Assembly (NCBI GenBank): GCA_001650895.1
Contig: LXYH01000020.1
Location: 62,001 to 126,000, forward strand
Length of the DNA stretch: 64,000 nt
Reading direction: 5' to 3'
Origin: Rhodobacteraceae bacterium EhC02
GTDB lineage: Bacteria; Pseudomonadota; Alphaproteobacteria; Rhodobacterales; Rhodobacteraceae
In this document: positions 61,040 to 64,000 of the stretch, piece after piece
Layout of the letters: each line of letters opens with the position of its first letter
Position numbering within the stretch: position 1 is the first letter of the stretch
Program-made: the position numbers and the translations under genes
Notes under the pieces: generated by a model
Database searches by the model: none
Seen by the model: the letters and a program-made list of their open reading frames with translations, nothing else
What the model was told of the DNA's origin: nothing

Positions 61040-61672
61040 GTGAAGAAGATTTTCGTTTTATGCAATCAACCCTTCTCTCGGACGGGTATCGAGCACACGT
61101 TGGCCGACCTGAGTGATTTCGAGGTTGTCGGTTCGTGTGAATTCTCGGATGCGGCGTTGTCGATGATCGCCGCGAACTGCCCCGATGTCGTGGTCATGGA
61201 CCTCGTGGGCCTGTCGTCGCCGATCAATGTGATGGGCAAGGTGCGAAAGGCCTGTGAAAACAGCCATATCGTGGTCTTTTGTCAAAGCGGCGTTCTTGAT
61301 TTCGCGGTCAAGGCGCTTGATGCGGGCGCGGCGGCCATCCTGACGCAGACCAGCGAACCCATGGACCTTTGCGTTGCCATCCGCCGTGCGCTTGCCGGAG
61401 ACAACTTCGTGCCGCCGGAAATCGCGATGCAGCTTTTCGCGCATCTGCGCGACACCGAAAAGCGCCGCCGCGAGGCTGAACAGCTGCGCCTGACCATGCG
61501 GGAAGAGCAGGTGATCAAATGCCTGATGGAAGGGATGACCAACAAGCAGATCGCGGATCGTCTGACGATCAGCGAAAAGACCGTGAAACACTATGTCGGT
61601 GCGCTCAAAGGCAAGTTTTCGGCGGCAAATCGTCTGGAAATCGTATTGAGCGCCCAGCGTTTGGAAGTCTGA
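61040..61672 (+). CDS. LuxR-type regulator with degenerate receiver domain
   Basis: A 210-residue protein: receiver-like domain (1-120) and LuxR-type helix-turn-helix (about 150-205, REEQVIKCLMEGMTNKQIAD, then TISEKTVKHYV). The acidic pair that binds Mg is Cys8-Asn9 (FVLCNQPF), and the switch lysine is missing (ILTQTSE), although D54 (VVMDLVG) remains. Phosphorylation in the normal way is unlikely, so activity may be controlled by protein level, partner binding or another ligand. AGAAGGAAC precedes the ATG. It is upstream of a histidine kinase but not in tight coupling. Confidence 0.87.
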   Translation: MKKIFVLCNQPFSRTGIEHTLADLSDFEVVGSCEFSDAALSMIAANCPDVVVMDLVGLSSPINVMGKVRKACENSHIVVFCQSGVLDFAVKALDAGAAAILTQTSEPMDLCVAIRRALAGDNFVPPEIAMQLFAHLRDTEKRRREAEQLRLTMREEQVIKCLMEGMTNKQIADRLTISEKTVKHYVGALKGKFSAANRLEIVLSAQRLEV

Positions 61673-61832
61673 ATTCACCAAGCTGACCGGAATGATGTTC
61701 CGAAGGCTATAGGACTTTAGTCTGATACCGCGTCAGCCCTTGTGGCGCTGTCCTTCTGGTTGAGTAAGATACGGTTGCCCGAGGATCGTGAGCTTTCTGA
61801 TCACGCTCCAGAACCAGAATTCCAAGGCGGAT

Positions 61833-63743
61833 ATGAACAGCATGGGCCAGACTGTCGCAAACCTCACGAGACCACCTGCTGCAACCTCCGCGAGGGTGCG
61901 GTTCTCAAGGTTGGTTGATCTTGTCCGTCCCGCTTCGCTGAAATGGCAGATCTGCCTGACGATTCTGACGCTGTTGTTCTGTTCGGCTTTCCTGATCCAG
62001 ATCTGGAACTACAAGAACTTCCTGTCCGGCGAGGTGCAGCGCACCGAAGAAAAGCACCTTGTGATTGCGCAGAACCTGTCGCTGGCGATGTCGCGCTACA
62101 TCAATGATGTGGCGCAGGTCTTCATCTATCTGCAGGCCGATCTGGCCCAGGACGACATGGTTACCCGCAGCCATGTGATGATGCGCAAATTCGACCTTGA
62201 TACCATCACGATCGTGCGGGCAGACAATTCCATCGCGCAGACCACCTCGGCTTTCGGCCAAGTGCCGCCGCTGCCAAGTGCAGAGGTGCTGGATGAACTT
62301 CGCGAGGGGGTCAGCACCGTGCTTTTCGGTGTTCAGATGTCCGACCTCGAGCGGATTGGCGACAGGAAATACTTCGTCCTTGGCTTGAACCTGCCAGACG
62401 GGGCGCTTGCGATCGGCTACCTCAAGACGGATTACATCAAATCACTGCAGGAGAAGATCCTGTTCGGCGACAATGGCCATTCCGCCATTTTCGACGCGTC
62501 GGGACGGGCGATCGCGCATCCTTCACGGACCGTCGAAGACAACATGATGGATGCCTCTGGCATTTCGGTGGTCGCACTGATGCTGGAACGCAAGGAAGGT
62601 GTGGGGATGTTCTATTCCCCGCCGATGGATCAGGACATGATCGCGGGCTACACCTATGTGCCGGAAACCGGGTGGGCGGTCATGGTGCCGCAACCTCTCA
62701 GCGAATTGTCTGCGGCGGTGCATGCCAGCCTCCTGGAATCCTACCTGGTGGCGCTGCTGACGGCCTTGATCCTGGCCTTCATGGGGTGGCGTCTGGCCAA
62801 TCGCATCGTGCAGCCGATCGAACATTTCACGCGCTCCAGCCAGGAGATCACGCATGGGAATTACAACGTCGAACTGCCCGACCTGGAGCAGTCGTCCAGA
62901 GAGATGTCGACGTTGAACGAGTCGCTCAAGAAAATGATCGCGACCGTGCGCCAGTCCGAACACAGGTTGCGTGCGGCGCTGCGCCTGGAAGAACAGGAAA
63001 GCCAGCGCAAGAACGAATTCATCGTGATCGCCAGCCACGAGTTGCGCACCCCGCTGAACGGTGTTCTGGGCATGCTGTCGGCCTGTAGCGACAGGTCCCA
63101 GGACGCGGAACTGCGCGGCTATCTGGATGTTGCGCATGGATCGGCCAAGCGGTTGAGCCGGATCGTCGACAACATGATTGCCTTTACCGAGGCCAGCGAG
63201 GACGAACTGAAGGTCTCGCCCGCGCCCTTTGATGCACGGTCCGCGCTTGAGACCCTGTGCAAGGATTTTGCAAAGCGGGCGGAAGCAAAGGGGCTGACCT
63301 TCGACTTTTCGTGGCCGCGCGGCGAGAAGCGGCTGCTTGTGGCAGATCGTGACAAGATCGAGCAGGTCGTTTCGCTTTTGCTGGACAATGCGGTCAAATT
63401 CACCGATCGCGGCGGGGTCGTGTTCTCGGTCCAGACGGAAACCGCAATCGACGGGACAGGCTCCACGCTGGTGATTTCGGTCAGGGATACCGGCGCTGGC
63501 ATGGCCGAGGCCGATCAGGCCGAGATCTTCAAGCCGTTTTCCCACTTGGTCGGCGCGCAGGCCAGCAATCCTTTCGCGCGCCATCACCAGGGGATCGGCA
63601 TGGGATTGTGCATCGCGAAAACTGTCGCGACCGCGATGGGGGGCAGCCTCTCGTTTGCAAGCCAATTGAACCAGGGATCGACCTTCGTGGCGCGGATCCC
63701 GGTGGAAACATCGATCCCGCAGGGATCACGTAACAACGCATGA
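61833..63743 (+). CDS. Cache/HAMP sensor histidine kinase
   Basis: A 636-residue kinase (651 if started at a GTG at 61788). Order: TM1 about 40-60, periplasmic Cache-like domain to about 305 (including HSAIFDASGRAIAHPSRTVE), TM2 about 310-330, HAMP about 330-380 (ANRIVQPIEHFTR), HisKA with H402 (VIASHELRTPLNG), HATPase with DNAVKFTDRGG, DTGAGMAE and GIGMGLCIAK. AAGGCGGA lies before the 61833 ATG. Its stop overlaps the next gene start (ATGA at 63740-63743), so a single-domain-type response regulator is co-translated. Confidence 0.9.
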   Translation: MNSMGQTVANLTRPPAATSARVRFSRLVDLVRPASLKWQICLTILTLLFCSAFLIQIWNYKNFLSGEVQRTEEKHLVIAQNLSLAMSRYINDVAQVFIYLQADLAQDDMVTRSHVMMRKFDLDTITIVRADNSIAQTTSAFGQVPPLPSAEVLDELREGVSTVLFGVQMSDLERIGDRKYFVLGLNLPDGALAIGYLKTDYIKSLQEKILFGDNGHSAIFDASGRAIAHPSRTVEDNMMDASGISVVALMLERKEGVGMFYSPPMDQDMIAGYTYVPETGWAVMVPQPLSELSAAVHASLLESYLVALLTALILAFMGWRLANRIVQPIEHFTRSSQEITHGNYNVELPDLEQSSREMSTLNESLKKMIATVRQSEHRLRAALRLEEQESQRKNEFIVIASHELRTPLNGVLGMLSACSDRSQDAELRGYLDVAHGSAKRLSRIVDNMIAFTEASEDELKVSPAPFDARSALETLCKDFAKRAEAKGLTFDFSWPRGEKRLLVADRDKIEQVVSLLLDNAVKFTDRGGVVFSVQTETAIDGTGSTLVISVRDTGAGMAEADQAEIFKPFSHLVGAQASNPFARHHQGIGMGLCIAKTVATAMGGSLSFASQLNQGSTFVARIPVETSIPQGSRNNA

Positions 63744-64000
63744 CAAGAATGGGTATGAACATGGACCGCAAGATGCTCGTGGTGGACGATGACCTGACGA
63801 ACCGCATGGTCGTCCGGCTGCTGATGGAACGCCGTGGCTACCAGACCTATGAGGCATCCAGCGGCCAGGATGCCCTGGACCAGATGATGGAAACGGATTT
63901 CGACGTGGTGCTGATGGATCTCAGCATGCCGGTGATGGACGGGTTCGAGGCGACACGCCGCTTGCGCGCCCTGCCATGCAAGTCCGCGAAGGCCCCTGTT
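63740..64000 (+). CDS. Response regulator (N-terminal receiver, runs off the window)
   Basis: The visible 87 residues are a receiver domain: LVVDDDLTNRMVVRLLMERR gives the acidic pair, and VVLMDLSMPVMDGFEATRRL the phospho-acceptor Asp. The start overlaps the kinase stop (ATGA); several in-frame ATGs follow (63749, 63755, 63761), and the real start may be one of them. The output domain, if any, is outside the window. It is the likely partner of the Cache/HAMP kinase. Confidence 0.88.
   Translation, partial: MTRMGMNMDRKMLVVDDDLTNRMVVRLLMERRGYQTYEASSGQDALDQMMETDFDVVLMDLSMPVMDGFEATRRLRALPCKSAKAPV

Overview
The window is chromosomal DNA from a GC-rich alphaproteobacterium, most likely a member of the Rhodobacteraceae (Roseobacter-like). 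Supporting this are a class I lysyl-tRNA synthetase, a short second-type glutamyl-tRNA synthetase, an NDUFS4/ETC-type complex I accessory protein, a TIGR01459-type HAD hydrolase, a DUF2161 protein, an H-type lectin, two CspA paralogues, many Tat-type leaders and an ATTC-N8-GAAT operator of the SqrR/BigR type. I see no rRNA, tRNA, CRISPR array or intact insertion sequence.

Layout. 0-8.5 kb: end of a class I pyrophosphatase, H-type lectin, prs, an isomerase/hydrolase pair, the overlapping operon ribF-ycgN-ltaE, a decayed type VI secretion (DUF4123) cargo locus with a possible immunity gene, a MaoC hydratase and a HAD phosphatase. 8.6-13 kb: small secreted protein, Mn-dependent pyrophosphatase ppaC, DUF2161 protein, and groESL under a perfect CIRCE element. 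13-19 kb: hydrolases, EamA transporter, GNAT, Nudix, a lipase translationally coupled to a solitary phnM, and a Tat-exported metallo-beta-lactamase-fold protein. 19-28 kb: gltX, gamma-glutamylcyclotransferase-like gene, NsrR-type regulator, a tandem glycine riboswitch and gcvT-gcvH-gcvP, then a flavin amine oxidase behind two adjacent palindromes. 28-34.3 kb: ybbP-ybbA diverging from a tesA-like esterase, two cspA genes flanking trxC, and a DUF2892 gene behind a SqrR/BigR-like operator. 34-42.6 kb: L,D-transpeptidase, ettA, nadD-dacB, outer-membrane protein, TerB-like protein, lysK, DUF4864. 42.7-50.9 kb: a 762-residue beta-helix (tailspike-like) protein, flavin/heme-binding-type protein, monooxygenase, UspA, exported rhodanese, uvrB, complex I protein.

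51-64 kb is a signalling and surface block: a LuxR-type response regulator divergent from a cysteine-free, exported sulfite-oxidase-fold protein and a hybrid histidine kinase with its own receiver and Hpt domain; a Flp-type pilin; a type I secretion operon (ABC, membrane-anchored RTX protein, HlyD adaptor); a LuxR regulator with a degenerate receiver; and a Cache/HAMP histidine kinase coupled to a response regulator that runs off the right edge.

How the genes work together: the glycine cleavage block is a complete riboswitch-controlled T/H/P unit; groESL is HrcA/CIRCE controlled; ybbAP/tesA and ribF-ycgN-ltaE are compact units. The most unusual parts are the type VI remnant (about 6-6.9 kb), the sulfite-oxidase-fold/kinase pair (52-55 kb), the RTX protein inside the type I operon (57-58.7 kb), and a dispersed 21-bp element found three times.
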